A program made the translations under genes and the position numbers. Source: UBA6 sp964477865 (GTDB lineage: Archaea; Thermoplasmatota; Thermoplasmata; Methanomassiliicoccales; Methanomassiliicoccaceae). Taken from it: a stretch of 64,000 bases of DNA. The notes under the pieces are model-generated. The model saw nothing but the letters and a program-made list of their open reading frames with translations, ran no database searches and had not been told where the DNA came from. The stretch spans positions 1 through 64,000 of the forward strand of contig CAYZEV010000007.1 of the NCBI GenBank assembly GCA_964477865.1. Reading direction: 5' to 3'. Positions 9,601 through 17,284 of this stretch are shown here, in pieces; the stretch's first letter is position 1, and the number at the start of each line of letters is the position of its first letter.

Positions 9601-10824
9601 AAGGACGGTATCGTCGTCATGGGTGCCGACGCCAACCCCGTCATAAAGGGATGCCTGGTGCATGGCAACGAGCGCGGTCTGTACGCCAGCAACACCAACC
9701 TCCAGTACGTCGTTGACAACATCTTCCTAGACAACTCTGTGGCTGGCATATACGCCCAGAACGTGACCGGCAAGATCCATGACAACGTGTTCCTCTTCAA
9801 CTACAGAGAGATATTCGTCATGGACAGCACGGTTACCGTCGAGGACAACCAGATCGGGTACGCGAAGGTCATCAGCGGCTACTCGCCGTACTCGTCGATC
9901 GTCATACAGGCGGTCATGGACACATTCCAGGTGCGGTCGAACACCAACAACCTCGAGGACCTCATATACGAATACCTCGGCATGTACGACCTGACCGAAG
10001 ATGCGATCCATGGATTGATCGATGGTCACATCGGTCTGTATATGGTCGACTCGACCGTGAAGGCCCAGGGCAACGACTACGGTGTGCTGCAGTACGCCGT
10101 CTACTCCGTAGGCTCCTCCCTGACATTCAGCGATGTCGTCGAGACGAATTATTTCACCGTCTCGTGGTATAACGCCAACGGCACGCTGAACACCTTCGAT
10201 CTGCCGTTCAGCGTCTATGACGGCATCTATGCGGATAACTCGGACGTGGTGCTGTCTGGCGCCTCGATCGAGTGCCTGGACGACGCGCTGTTCCTCGAGG
10301 CGAGCACCGGCGAGATCGCTGACACCACCTTCGCGGCCGGCGACTTCGACCTGTACCTCATGGAAGGCTCGGTCGTTGGAGTGCACGGCAGCACCTGGGA
10401 GAAGTACAAGGTCGAGGACACCTCGGTGATGTACATCGAGAACCTGCTGACCCTGATGGTCAAGGACCAGGACGGCTTCGGCATTGCTGGCGCAACGGTG
10501 AACATCACCGATGCGGCCGGCAAGGTCTGGGCCACCGGCGTCTCTGACGGCAAGGGAGTGTTAAAGGTCTTCATGCCCTCGTACGCGATCCTCGCGGACG
10601 GGCTGCAGAACACCTCGATCAACCCCTACACGGCCTCGGCCACCAAGGACAACGCCACCGGTAGCAGCAACTTCGTCATGGACGACAAGGCCACCTCGGC
10701 CAGCGTCACCGTGGCGATGAAGAAGAACGGCATATTCGGCATGGACCCCCTGGTCATCGGCGGCATCGCCCTGGTGATCGCGGCGGTCCTTATCGGTGCG
10801 CTGTACTTCGCCCGGAAGAAGTAA
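6247..10824 (+). CDS. Giant Tyr/Asp/Asn-rich beta-helix surface protein, C-terminal part with membrane anchor
   Basis: Continuation of the gene starting at 3531, with 1525 residues after the gap (total over 2,400). From 6247 to about 8430 it carries the YADA...GNAT / YGIYV repeats. From about 8430 to 9800 it changes to classical NosD/PbH1 right-handed beta-helix coils (TDNTCTESGRALYV, FSNNENGVEM). Then comes a less regular beta-helix end and a small Ig/carboxypeptidase-regulatory-like domain (LTLMVKDQDGFGIAGATVNI). It ends with a transmembrane helix and ARKK tail, giving a C-terminal anchor with the helix outside the cell. Start codons shown before 6247 in this frame are not real, because the reading frame there belongs to the N run. 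Function unknown: adhesin, wall-like coat or polysaccharide binding are all possible. Confidence 0.87.
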   Translation, partial: NMYADAQDGNATLTAGSFIVEDNVVSVEQSAVNGYYYDYYDYSYYGYELYNSIYGVYVNIDNMYADAQDGNATLTAGSFTVEDNVVSVEQSAVNGYYSYYYGSEYVRYSLIYGIYIDVADAYAGADGGEAAFTMGDICVSHNAVDISANESYNVELYGMHVSFDNLYAEGNYGNACATVGDLAVDCNTVSCSSEYVEYLDFYGIQAYVEDFYADAYYGDASFAAGVFTLNNNVITLDAQYAYDVNMDGLDFEIYSAYADVDGDGSATAEFGSICIDNNVISGQTRYMSYYDSDGSFDFEGIIVDVEDNYATVGSIDNMGEAVLTNGDFVVFNNTIEASCYEAYIANYDGINVHFDELYAAADGGDASHIMGVFDVSANQIDFYVDEGSLYVDGIYVYIEDAYADSGSANATVAVGNIILMANEMTIETVNTYYVGDGTGISLRLDDFYAEAYDYSSTLTVGDVLVCNNVLTADYVEDFYGIYVSLSEVYAYTDEGDACAVLGDVVVAENCIAISEYAEDAYGIYVYIYDLYAESYEGDASLAIGAIDVSCNEVAFAEAYDCYGIFVDFGEGSIYAITQYGDSAELTVENGFNIVGNTVTMSAAESCTGIYVEALYASASASFENGVAVLNLAMTVSENVISLEATDYYYESNGLNGISVEYYVSVYYDEASACVFGGLSVDGNIVTLTNDYEGTGIYVGENAYVSYDSNNGAGLFDVEVSVQDNTVTGGYYGIHIDDAMQATICGNIVTEAYDAAIYLEDVEDVIVTDNTCTESGRALYVSYAENMTISGMIFSNNENGVEMNYVTDLVFTDNIVTDNLYEGVDIYMGYNVTFTHNLVSNNGDGMDVDYVENLLFAHNDISYNTNGGLVIRYGDNVTFTNNCVTYNGDGAYFEDVYLLIVEDNVFSNNEMNGMYASDCGNGDEPVIIGNNTFENNWNDGLVVENCNYVTIYNSVFNDNGNFGLAVYGGYHNQWIVDAAAEVKNNDAQFMGSIYVYEGATLTLDYVSDFLIGGNGYDDGYDVMARGPSEELSRIEVMEGGCLVATSTNFYNYYGAPWLFLVNGNMEMIDCSVMYAMELYLGPASQVTIDTSSFTYAAGNGITIDGSSPQISGCTIQYSDKDGIVVMGADANPVIKGCLVHGNERGLYASNTNLQYVVDNIFLDNSVAGIYAQNVTGKIHDNVFLFNYREIFVMDSTVTVEDNQIGYAKVISGYSPYSSIVIQAVMDTFQVRSNTNNLEDLIYEYLGMYDLTEDAIHGLIDGHIGLYMVDSTVKAQGNDYGVLQYAVYSVGSSLTFSDVVETNYFTVSWYNANGTLNTFDLPFSVYDGIYADNSDVVLSGASIECLDDALFLEASTGEIADTTFAAGDFDLYLMEGSVVGVHGSTWEKYKVEDTSVMYIENLLTLMVKDQDGFGIAGATVNITDAAGKVWATGVSDGKGVLKVFMPSYAILADGLQNTSINPYTASATKDNATGSSNFVMDDKATSASVTVAMKKNGIFGMDPLVIGGIALVIAAVLIGALYFARKK

Positions 10825-10828
10825 AAAC

Positions 10829-10863
10829 CCTTTTCCAAACCTCTTTCCCTTTTCTATTTTTTG
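10829..10863 (+). terminator. Pyrimidine-rich terminator after giant surface protein
   Basis: A C/T-rich stretch ending in a run with TTTTTT directly follows the stop codon, as expected for archaeal intrinsic termination. A similar stretch follows the surface protein ending at 32148. Confidence 0.5.
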
Positions 10864-10913
10864 CAATAACCAATATAGTAAGGAATCGTATCTCTGGCCT
10901 TGGTGTCAGCTTA

Positions 10914-12212
10914 ATGAGCTATTCTCCCCGCGTAAGCGAACTATTACGGCGGCTGGGTTCGGCCGAAGGCGATGTCCTCCAGGTAAGCAGCGAGGGACAG
11001 GCCCGCACCGGCACGCTCATGCCCCATCACGAGTTCAGCCATCCCGACGTCCTGGTCCTCAAGCTGAAGAGCGGCTATAATGTCGGGGTCAAGGTCACGG
11101 AAGCGTCCGAAGTGGTCCTGGTCTCCAAGGGCGAGGTCAAGGAGAAGAAGCCCCGTGCCGCCGCGGGCGGACAAGGGAAGAAGCCGGTCGCCGTGCTGGG
11201 GACCGGGGGGACCATCGCCAGCTACGTGGACTATCGCACCGGGGCGGTGCATCCCGCCCTGTCGGCCGGGGACCTCATCGCCACCGTGCCGGAGATCGCC
11301 GATATCTGCGACGTGCGGGCGGAGGTGCTGTTCTCCATCTTCTCGGAGAACATGAAGGTGGAGAGCTGGCAGCGCATCGCTGAGGCGGTCGCCGACCGCA
11401 TCAACGCCGGAGCGGAGGGATGCATCATCCCCCATGGCACGGACACCATGGGCTATACATCAGCAGCGCTTTCGTTCATGCTGGAGGACCTCACCCGGCC
11501 GGTCGTGCTGGTGGGGGCCCAGCGCTCCTCGGACCGCCCGTCCTCGGACGCCTACACCAACCTGGTATCGGCCGCCCGGTTCATCGTGGAGACAGACGCG
11601 GCGGAGGTTTTCGTCCTGATGCACGAGACTTCCTCGGACAGCGCCGCGGCCGTCCACCGGGGCACCAAGGTCCGGAAGATGCACACCTCGCGCCGGGACG
11701 CGTTCCACAGCGTGAACTCGCCGCTGGTGGCCCGGGTGGAGTTCGAGGGCGGGACCCAGTACCTCGCCCCCTATCGCAGGCGCTCGGAAGGGAAGGTGAA
11801 CGTGCGCACGGCCATGGAGCCGAACGTCTCGCTGCTCCACTTCTATCCGGGCATGAGCCCATCGACCTTCGAGAGCGTGCTCACCCAGAGCCGGGGCGTG
11901 GTCTTCGCCGGGACCGGGCTGGGGCACGTGTCCTCGGACATGGTCAAGGCGGTCCGGAAGGCGATAGACGGAGGGACCACCGTGGTGATGACCTCCCAGT
12001 GCCTGCACGGCATGGTGGACATGAGCGTCTACGACACCGGCCGGGACCTGGTGACCGCCGGGGTGATCCCGGGCGGGGACATGCTGCCGGAGACCGCCTA
12101 CGTCAAGCTCATGTGGGTCCTCGGGCAGACCGGGGAGAAGAGGAAGATCGCCGAGCTGATGACCGCCGACCTGCGGGGCGAGCTCACCGAAAGGAGGGAA
12201 CTACATGACTGA
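10914..12212 (+). CDS. gatD: Glu-tRNA(Gln) amidotransferase subunit D
   Basis: GatD is the L-asparaginase-like subunit that releases ammonia from an amide donor for GatE, which converts Glu-tRNA(Gln) to Gln-tRNA(Gln). This is the archaeal route to Gln-tRNA. The 432-residue protein has the small N-terminal domain found in GatD but not in plain asparaginases (residues 1-75). The asparaginase core follows, with nucleophile Thr100 in GTGGTIAS and Thr176-Asp177 in HGTDTMGYT. The stop overlaps the start of gatE by 8 bases, so the two subunits are translationally coupled. A TATA-like AATATA near 10871-10879 and the pyrimidine-rich terminator of the previous gene mark this as the first gene of the operon. 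Confidence 0.96.
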   Translation: MSYSPRVSELLRRLGSAEGDVLQVSSEGQARTGTLMPHHEFSHPDVLVLKLKSGYNVGVKVTEASEVVLVSKGEVKEKKPRAAAGGQGKKPVAVLGTGGTIASYVDYRTGAVHPALSAGDLIATVPEIADICDVRAEVLFSIFSENMKVESWQRIAEAVADRINAGAEGCIIPHGTDTMGYTSAALSFMLEDLTRPVVLVGAQRSSDRPSSDAYTNLVSAARFIVETDAAEVFVLMHETSSDSAAAVHRGTKVRKMHTSRRDAFHSVNSPLVARVEFEGGTQYLAPYRRRSEGKVNVRTAMEPNVSLLHFYPGMSPSTFESVLTQSRGVVFAGTGLGHVSSDMVKAVRKAIDGGTTVVMTSQCLHGMVDMSVYDTGRDLVTAGVIPGGDMLPETAYVKLMWVLGQTGEKRKIAELMTADLRGELTERRELHD

Positions 12213-14073
12213 GCATGAGCTGATCTGCGGGCTGGAGATCCACCAGCAGCTTGACACCAAGAAGCTGTTCTGCGACTGCCAGACCGTTCTGGTGGAGGAG
12301 GAGGGCGATACCATCACCCGCCGGCTCCGCCCCACCCAGTCGGAGCTGGGGGAGATCGACCGCGCCGCGCTGGTGCAGGCCGAGAGGAAGATGCGCTTCC
12401 GTTATCAGGCCCCCCATCGATCGTCCTGTCTGGTCGACGCCGATGAGGAGCCGCCCCACGCCGCCAACGCCGAGGCCCTGGACATCGTGCTGACCCTCGC
12501 GGCGATGCTCCAGGCCCGTCCGGTGGACGAGGTCCATTTCATGCGCAAGCTGGTCATCGACGGCTCCAACACCACCGGCTTCCAGCGGACCGCCATGGTG
12601 GCCATGGACGGGTTCCTGGAGGTGAACGGGCGGAAGATATCGGTGCCCACGTTCTGCCTGGAAGAGGACGCCGCCCGCAAGGTCGACACCAAGGCCGGGG
12701 AAGTGACCTACCGCCTGGACCGCCTGGGCATACCGCTCATCGAGGTGGCCACCGGCCCGGAGCTGCACACGCCCGAGGAGGTCAAGGAGGCCGCTCAACG
12801 CCTGGGGTCGATGATGCGCGCCACCCGCAAGGTCAAGCGGGGCATCGGGACCATCCGGGAGGACGTCAACATCTCCATCCCCGGCGGCGCCCGGGTGGAG
12901 ATCAAGGGAGTACAGGAGCTGAGGCTGCTGCCCCTCTACGTGGAGAAGGAGGTGGAGCGGCAGCGCTCTCTGCTCAAGATCCGGGAGATGCTCAAGGAAC
13001 GGGGGGTCAGCAAGGTCGCGGCAGAGATCAGGGACCATACCGCCCTCTTCGCCGCCTGCCCGTCCAAGGTGATGGCCGGTGCCATCAAGAAGGGCGGCGT
13101 GGTGCTGGGAGCGCCGCTGCCCGGCTTTGCCGGAGTGATGCGCTCTCCCGACGCCAAGCTGCGGCTGGGCGCGGAGATGGCCCAGTACGCCCGGACCAAG
13201 GGCGTGGCCGGCATCTTCCACTCGGACGAACTGCCGAACTACGGGATCGAGCAGAGCTATATCGATCAGCTGCGGGCCATCATGGGCCTGGGTCCGAACG
13301 ACGCCTTCGTCCTGTGCGCCGACGACGGACGGCGGGCGGAAGCGGCACTGAACGCCGCCATCGGCCGGGCCTACGAGGCGCTGAACGGCGTGCCGGAAGA
13401 GACCAGGGACCCCCAGCCGGACGGTTCCAGCTCCTATTCGAGGCCGCTGCCCGGCGCGGCCAGGATGTACCCCGAGACGGACGTGCCGCCGATCACTCTC
13501 GAGAAAGAGCATCTTCAGCGCATCGCCTCCCACCTGCCCGAACTGCCGGAGGTCCGGGTGGCCCGCATCGCCTCTTCCTACGGCATCCATGAGCAGCAGG
13601 CCCGCCAGATCGTACGGGACGGCTGGGACGAGCTGTTCGAGGAGGTCGCGCGGTCGAAGGAGCTGGCCGGGGTGGCCGCCAGGACCCTGCTGTCCACGCT
13701 GCCGGAGCTGGAGCGGCAGGGCGCCGACCTCGCCAAGCTCGATGAGCCGGCGCTCCGGGAGGTGTTCATCGCCCTATCGGAGAACAAGTTCGCCAAGGAA
13801 GCGGTGCCCGGCGTCCTCGGGCTGGTGGCCAAGGGGAAGAAGGTGCCCGAGGCGATCCAGGAGCTGGGCATATCCGTGGTCAGCGCCGACGAGGCCTCGG
13901 CCGTGGTGGCCCGCATCATCAGGGAACGGGAGGCGTTCGTACGGGAGAAGGGCGCCGGCGCGGTCGGACCGTTGATGGCCGTGGTCATGGCCGAGCTGAA
14001 GGGCAAGCTGGACGGAAAAGCGGCCAGCGAGCTCCTGCGCAAGGAGATCGAGAAGCTCCTGGAAAGCAAATAG
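12205..14073 (+). CDS. gatE: Glu-tRNA(Gln) amidotransferase subunit E
   Basis: GatE is the tRNA-binding kinase/transamidase subunit that activates Glu on tRNA(Gln) with ATP and aminates it with ammonia from GatD. The 622 residues open with the GatB/GatE signature (CGLEIHQQLDTKKLFCDC), followed by the catalytic cradle. An AspRS-like GAD insertion lies at about 270-410, which separates GatE from bacterial GatB. The helical and YqeY-like tail ends at the C-terminus (GPLMAVVMAELKGKLDGK). A strong GGAGG Shine-Dalgarno at 12193-12197, inside the end of gatD, fixes the ATG. Length is as expected for the family. Confidence 0.97.
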   Translation: MTEHELICGLEIHQQLDTKKLFCDCQTVLVEEEGDTITRRLRPTQSELGEIDRAALVQAERKMRFRYQAPHRSSCLVDADEEPPHAANAEALDIVLTLAAMLQARPVDEVHFMRKLVIDGSNTTGFQRTAMVAMDGFLEVNGRKISVPTFCLEEDAARKVDTKAGEVTYRLDRLGIPLIEVATGPELHTPEEVKEAAQRLGSMMRATRKVKRGIGTIREDVNISIPGGARVEIKGVQELRLLPLYVEKEVERQRSLLKIREMLKERGVSKVAAEIRDHTALFAACPSKVMAGAIKKGGVVLGAPLPGFAGVMRSPDAKLRLGAEMAQYARTKGVAGIFHSDELPNYGIEQSYIDQLRAIMGLGPNDAFVLCADDGRRAEAALNAAIGRAYEALNGVPEETRDPQPDGSSSYSRPLPGAARMYPETDVPPITLEKEHLQRIASHLPELPEVRVARIASSYGIHEQQARQIVRDGWDELFEEVARSKELAGVAARTLLSTLPELERQGADLAKLDEPALREVFIALSENKFAKEAVPGVLGLVAKGKKVPEAIQELGISVVSADEASAVVARIIREREAFVREKGAGAVGPLMAVVMAELKGKLDGKAASELLRKEIEKLLESK

Positions 14074-14214
14074 CGGGCACCCTCAAACCATTTAACAAAC
14101 CCATTTTCGTTATTTCCTCGACTTTTACCCCATGGGCCGCCCGGAGCTCGAACAACTATTTTCTAGCAAACGCTGGCCTCGTATTCAGTTACCAAGACCG
14201 TGAGATGTACGGCA

Positions 14215-14607
14215 ATGGGAACGGCGGTGGTTCTAAAGTTGGCAAGAGACGGGACAACGACCTATCCGACCCGGACGGGATATGCGCCCTGGCCCTACAT
14301 ATTGGCCCTCATCGGCGGGGTGCTCATCCTCATCGAGGGCATCATCGTGGCCATCGCCGGCCCGATCCTGGCGACGGCGGGGGACCTGGGCTTCGGGACG
14401 CTCATCTTTGGCATCGTGATCCTCGTCTTCGGCCTGATCGTCACCTGGGCGGCGTACAGCCTGAGGGCGGACCCGGTGCGGCACGTGGCCTACGGTGCGG
14501 TGATCGTGATCGTATCGGTGCTGGCCCTGGTGCTGGCCGGCGGGGGCTTCATCATCGGCTCGGTGCTGGGCATCGTCGGTGGGCTCTGGGCCATCATGCA
14601 GGGGTAG
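14215..14607 (+). CDS. Small four-helix membrane protein, paralogue of next gene (first of pair)
   Basis: About 130 residues. A short polar N-terminus (about 18 residues before the first helix) precedes four hydrophobic segments: YILALIGGVLILIEGIIVAI, GTLIFGIVILVFGLIVTWAAY, VAYGAVIVIVSVLALVLAG and a glycine-rich last helix ending in IMQG. The same plan, including a polar loop with RADPVRH between helices 2 and 3, recurs in the next gene, so the two arose by duplication. The ATG at 14215 gives an N-terminus matching the paralogue; a GTG at 14200 is the alternative start. Only 8 bases separate it from the second gene. No function is recognised; a small membrane-embedded partner or sensor is possible. 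Confidence 0.7.
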   Translation: MGTAVVLKLARDGTTTYPTRTGYAPWPYILALIGGVLILIEGIIVAIAGPILATAGDLGFGTLIFGIVILVFGLIVTWAAYSLRADPVRHVAYGAVIVIVSVLALVLAGGGFIIGSVLGIVGGLWAIMQG

Positions 14608-14615
14608 GTGGGGGC

Positions 14616-14978
14616 ATGACCGTCAACGACACGGGCACAAGAACGGTGGCGGCCCCGCCCACCGTCGCCTACGTACTATCGCTCATCGCCGGCGTACTGG
14701 TAGTGCTCAATGGCCTCCTTCTCCTGGGGGTCGGAGCGACCCTGGGGATCGCGGTGTTCGGCGGCGGCATCGCCTTCGGATTGATCGGCGTCCTGCTGGG
14801 CGTAATCATCATCTACGCGGCGGTCCGCCTCAACGCCCAGCCGACCGAGCATATGAGCTGGGGGGCGGTCATCATAGTGTTCTCGGTGGTCAGCCTGGTC
14901 CTGGTGGGAGGAGGCTTCATCCTCGGGTTCATCCTGGGTCTTATCGGCGGGATACTGGCCATCGCCTGGAAGGTCTAA
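14616..14978 (+). CDS. Small four-helix membrane protein, paralogue of preceding gene (second of pair)
   Basis: 120 residues with four predicted membrane helices, the third and fourth rich in Gly (GGGFILGFILGLIGGILAI). The ATG at 14616 follows GGTGGGGGC, a plausible Shine-Dalgarno, 8 bases after the previous stop, so the pair is one operon. The loop RLNAQPTEHMSWG matches SLRADPVRHVAYG in its neighbour. The stop TAA overlaps the stop of the convergent methyltransferase gene by three bases (CTAA, 14975-14978). Function unknown. Confidence 0.72.
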   Translation: MTVNDTGTRTVAAPPTVAYVLSLIAGVLVVLNGLLLLGVGATLGIAVFGGGIAFGLIGVLLGVIIIYAAVRLNAQPTEHMSWGAVIIVFSVVSLVLVGGGFILGFILGLIGGILAIAWKV

Positions 14979-15544
14979 CCGAGGGCAAGCTCCACGACCC
15001 ACAGCTCTTCGAAGAAAAGATGGCGGGAGCCCCGGCGGGTCTGACGGAAGGGCTTCAGCAGGCGGTCAAGCCCGTCGGCATCCATCTCGGACGAGAGCAG
15101 CACCACCATCCGACCGCCCGGGGCCAGATGGCCGGACGCTTGTTCCAGGAAGGGCGCCAGGACGTCCAGCCCCTCTTTTCCGCCGGCCCACGCTCGCTCC
15201 AGCACGCCCTCCTCCTCGGCCGCCAGGTAGGGCGGGTTGAACACTATGAGATCATAGCGACCAGGCACGTTGGAGAAGAGATCGCTCTCGATCACCCGGC
15301 CGGCCAGACCGTTCCTTTTTAGATTCTCCCTGGTGCAGGCCACGGCCCGGGGATTGACGTCCGCGGCGGTCAGCCAGGCCTTGGCGAAAGCAATGTGGCA
15401 ACTGATCAATCCGGTGCCGCACCCCATCTCCAGCGCGCTCTCGCCGGGGTTGACGCTAAGCTGTTCCAGGAGCAGGAAGGTATCCTCCAACGGTGGGTAC
15501 ACCAGCTTGCACTCGGCGATGTCGATCTCCTTCCGATACTCCAT
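14975..15544 (-). CDS. HemK/PrmC-like N5-glutamine (release factor) methyltransferase
   Basis: A SAM-dependent methyltransferase of the HemK2/Mtq2 type. In archaea and eukaryotes these methylate the Gln of the GGQ loop in release factor aRF1/eRF1. From the ATG at 15544 the protein has 189 residues: MEYRKEIDIAECKLVYPPLEDTF is the family opening (VYxPxEDTFLLL), then SAM motif I EMGCGTGLIS, motif II AADVNPRAV, and the catalytic FNPPYL. An upstream in-frame start at 15589 would only add a Pro/Gly-rich stretch absent from relatives. It has no N-terminal helical domain, as in the archaeal/eukaryotic type rather than bacterial PrmC. The substrate is inferred from family. Confidence 0.85.
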   Translation of the reverse strand: MEYRKEIDIAECKLVYPPLEDTFLLLEQLSVNPGESALEMGCGTGLISCHIAFAKAWLTAADVNPRAVACTRENLKRNGLAGRVIESDLFSNVPGRYDLIVFNPPYLAAEEEGVLERAWAGGKEGLDVLAPFLEQASGHLAPGGRMVVLLSSEMDADGLDRLLKPFRQTRRGSRHLFFEELWVVELALG

Positions 15545-15761
15545 CTCAGCGTGTCCCCCTGTTGAACCGGGCGGCGCCCTTCCGACCAACCGACGCGGGG
15601 TTCACCCGCATCCTCAGGAAGAGCATGTGGACCGACCGGACCATGGCCCTGGCAATGACCTATCCCTGGATAAAGGTCTTCTCATGCATCCCCCCGCTCC
15701 CGGAAAGACGGCAGGACGCAGCGAAATCGACTTAACCCGGCTAAGTAATCGGCGTTCCGCA

Positions 15762-16652
15762 ATGGACCCATTCTCCCTGCTGGTCATCGCCATCGTCATC
15801 GCCACGCTGGCCCTGGGGTCGCTCAAGAGGTTCGACCTGACCCCCCTGCTGGTGCTGGGCAACCTGGCCATCTTCTTTGTGAGCCTGTTCGCCAACCAGG
15901 GACGGCTGTACGCCGACCTGGCCTTCCAGCCGATCGACCTGCAGAACGGAACGGACCTGTACACCGTGTTCACCAGCATGTTCGTGCACGACGGCTTCCT
16001 GCACGTCATGGGCAACATGCTGTTCCTGTTCTTCCTCGGCTCTCCCCTGGAAGCGAGGATCGGCAAGCGCCGGTTCGCCGTGGTGTACTTCTCGGCGGGC
16101 ATCGTCGGCGCGCTGCTGGCCGCGGTATCGTTATTGGTAGTGGGGAACACTCCCTACGTCTACATGGTCGGCGCGTCGGGAGCGATCTCCGGAGCGGTCG
16201 GCGCGCTGCTGGTCCTCTACCCGCGCGATGAGATCCCCATGCTCCTGGGGCCGATCTTCCTGCCCCGGGTGCCGGTGTGGCTCTCGGCCCTGAGCTGGCT
16301 ATTGTTCTCCGTGCTCCTCGCGATCATCATACCCAGCCATGTCTCCTGGGAGGCCCACATCGGCGGGTTCATGGCCGGCCTGGTGGTCGGTCTGCTGATC
16401 GGCCGCCATGTCGAGGACCAGCGCCGGAAGGACGAGACCCCCCTGGACTATTCGAAACTGGAGCCGCTGGCCACCACCCCGCAGCTCCGCAACGCCCTGG
16501 AGAACATCCGGAAGGAGAGCCACAAGGACGTCCGCAAGGCGTGGCTGGAGTACTTTGCCGAGCATGCCCAATGCCCGAACTGTGGCGGAAAGATGAAGTT
16601 CCGCAAGGACCATTTCGTATGCCAGTGCGGCAACGAGGTCGAGATCCGGTGA
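15762..16652 (+). CDS. Rhomboid intramembrane serine protease with C-terminal zinc ribbon
   Basis: Rhomboids cut substrate proteins within the membrane using a Ser-His dyad. The 296-residue product has six or seven helices. Residues visible are H81 and N85 in HVMGNMLFL, nucleophile Ser139 in GASGAISG, and catalytic His199 in AHIGGFMAG. After the last helix comes a cytoplasmic tail of about 80 residues ending in a zinc ribbon (C271, C274, C287, C289). The chosen ATG at 15762 follows a 217-base divergent intergenic region; the longer open frame upstream reads through the opposite-strand methyltransferase and is not coding. The stop overlaps the next gene's GTG (GTGA), so the protease and the metallo-hydrolase are co-translated. 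Confidence 0.92.
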   Translation: MDPFSLLVIAIVIATLALGSLKRFDLTPLLVLGNLAIFFVSLFANQGRLYADLAFQPIDLQNGTDLYTVFTSMFVHDGFLHVMGNMLFLFFLGSPLEARIGKRRFAVVYFSAGIVGALLAAVSLLVVGNTPYVYMVGASGAISGAVGALLVLYPRDEIPMLLGPIFLPRVPVWLSALSWLLFSVLLAIIIPSHVSWEAHIGGFMAGLVVGLLIGRHVEDQRRKDETPLDYSKLEPLATTPQLRNALENIRKESHKDVRKAWLEYFAEHAQCPNCGGKMKFRKDHFVCQCGNEVEIR

Positions 16653-17236
16653 TCGCGGTCCACATCGTTTGTGAAGGATATCTGCGTAAGGAGAACGGCA
16701 TGGTCCTGGAGGCGCACTCCACCTCCACTCTGATAACCAGCGGTCGCCGTCTGGTGCTGGTGGACACTTCCAGCCGGGAGCGCCGACCCCGCCTGCTGGA
16801 AGGGTTGCGGTCCCTGGGCGTCGAACCGGGGGCCATCGAGACCGTGGTCAATACCCACCTGCATCACGACCACGTGGGCAACAACGACCTGTTCCCCCGG
16901 GCCATGAAGCTGGCCCGATCGGAAGAAGGCCCCGGACCGGATTACGAGGCGGTGGGGGAGGACCGCGTGGTGGGACCCGGCATCAGGCTGTTGCACACTC
17001 CCGGCCATACCCGGGGCTCCATGAGCGTCGTGGTGGAGGCCGACGACGCCCGGTATGTGATCGCCGGCGACGCCCTGCCCACCAGGGACAATTACGAACG
17101 GTGGGTGCCCCCGGGGCTCAATTATGATGCGGATACCGCCCTGGAGAGCATGCGCCGCATCGTCGACGAGGCCGAGGTGGTCGTTCCCGGTCACGGCGCC
17201 CCGTTCCCGGTCGTACGTTTTTCCCGACCGGCTTGA
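16649..17236 (+). CDS. MBL-fold metallo-hydrolase
   Basis: A 195-residue metallo-beta-lactamase-fold hydrolase with the full metal-binding set: HLHHDH (H70, H72, D74, H75), HTPGHTRGS, the AGDALP aspartate, and the final PGHG. It belongs to the short archaeal glyoxalase II-like group whose substrates are mostly unknown. The GTG at 16649 is preferred because relatives begin with a strand equivalent to VHIVCEGYLR, which the inner ATG at 16700 would remove. It overlaps the rhomboid stop by four bases, implying one mRNA. The two proteins may act in the same process, but no direct link can be read from sequence. Confidence 0.88.
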   Translation: MIAVHIVCEGYLRKENGMVLEAHSTSTLITSGRRLVLVDTSSRERRPRLLEGLRSLGVEPGAIETVVNTHLHHDHVGNNDLFPRAMKLARSEEGPGPDYEAVGEDRVVGPGIRLLHTPGHTRGSMSVVVEADDARYVIAGDALPTRDNYERWVPPGLNYDADTALESMRRIVDEAEVVVPGHGAPFPVVRFSRPA

Positions 17237-17284
17237 GCGATAATTTTATTCCCTCATACGGTTCATGGTTGAAGTTGGATTGAG

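Noticed and set aside
12184..13590. 468-codon minus-strand open frame across gatE
   Set aside because: High-GC shadow of gatE; no start context or recognisable domain, and gatE is certain.
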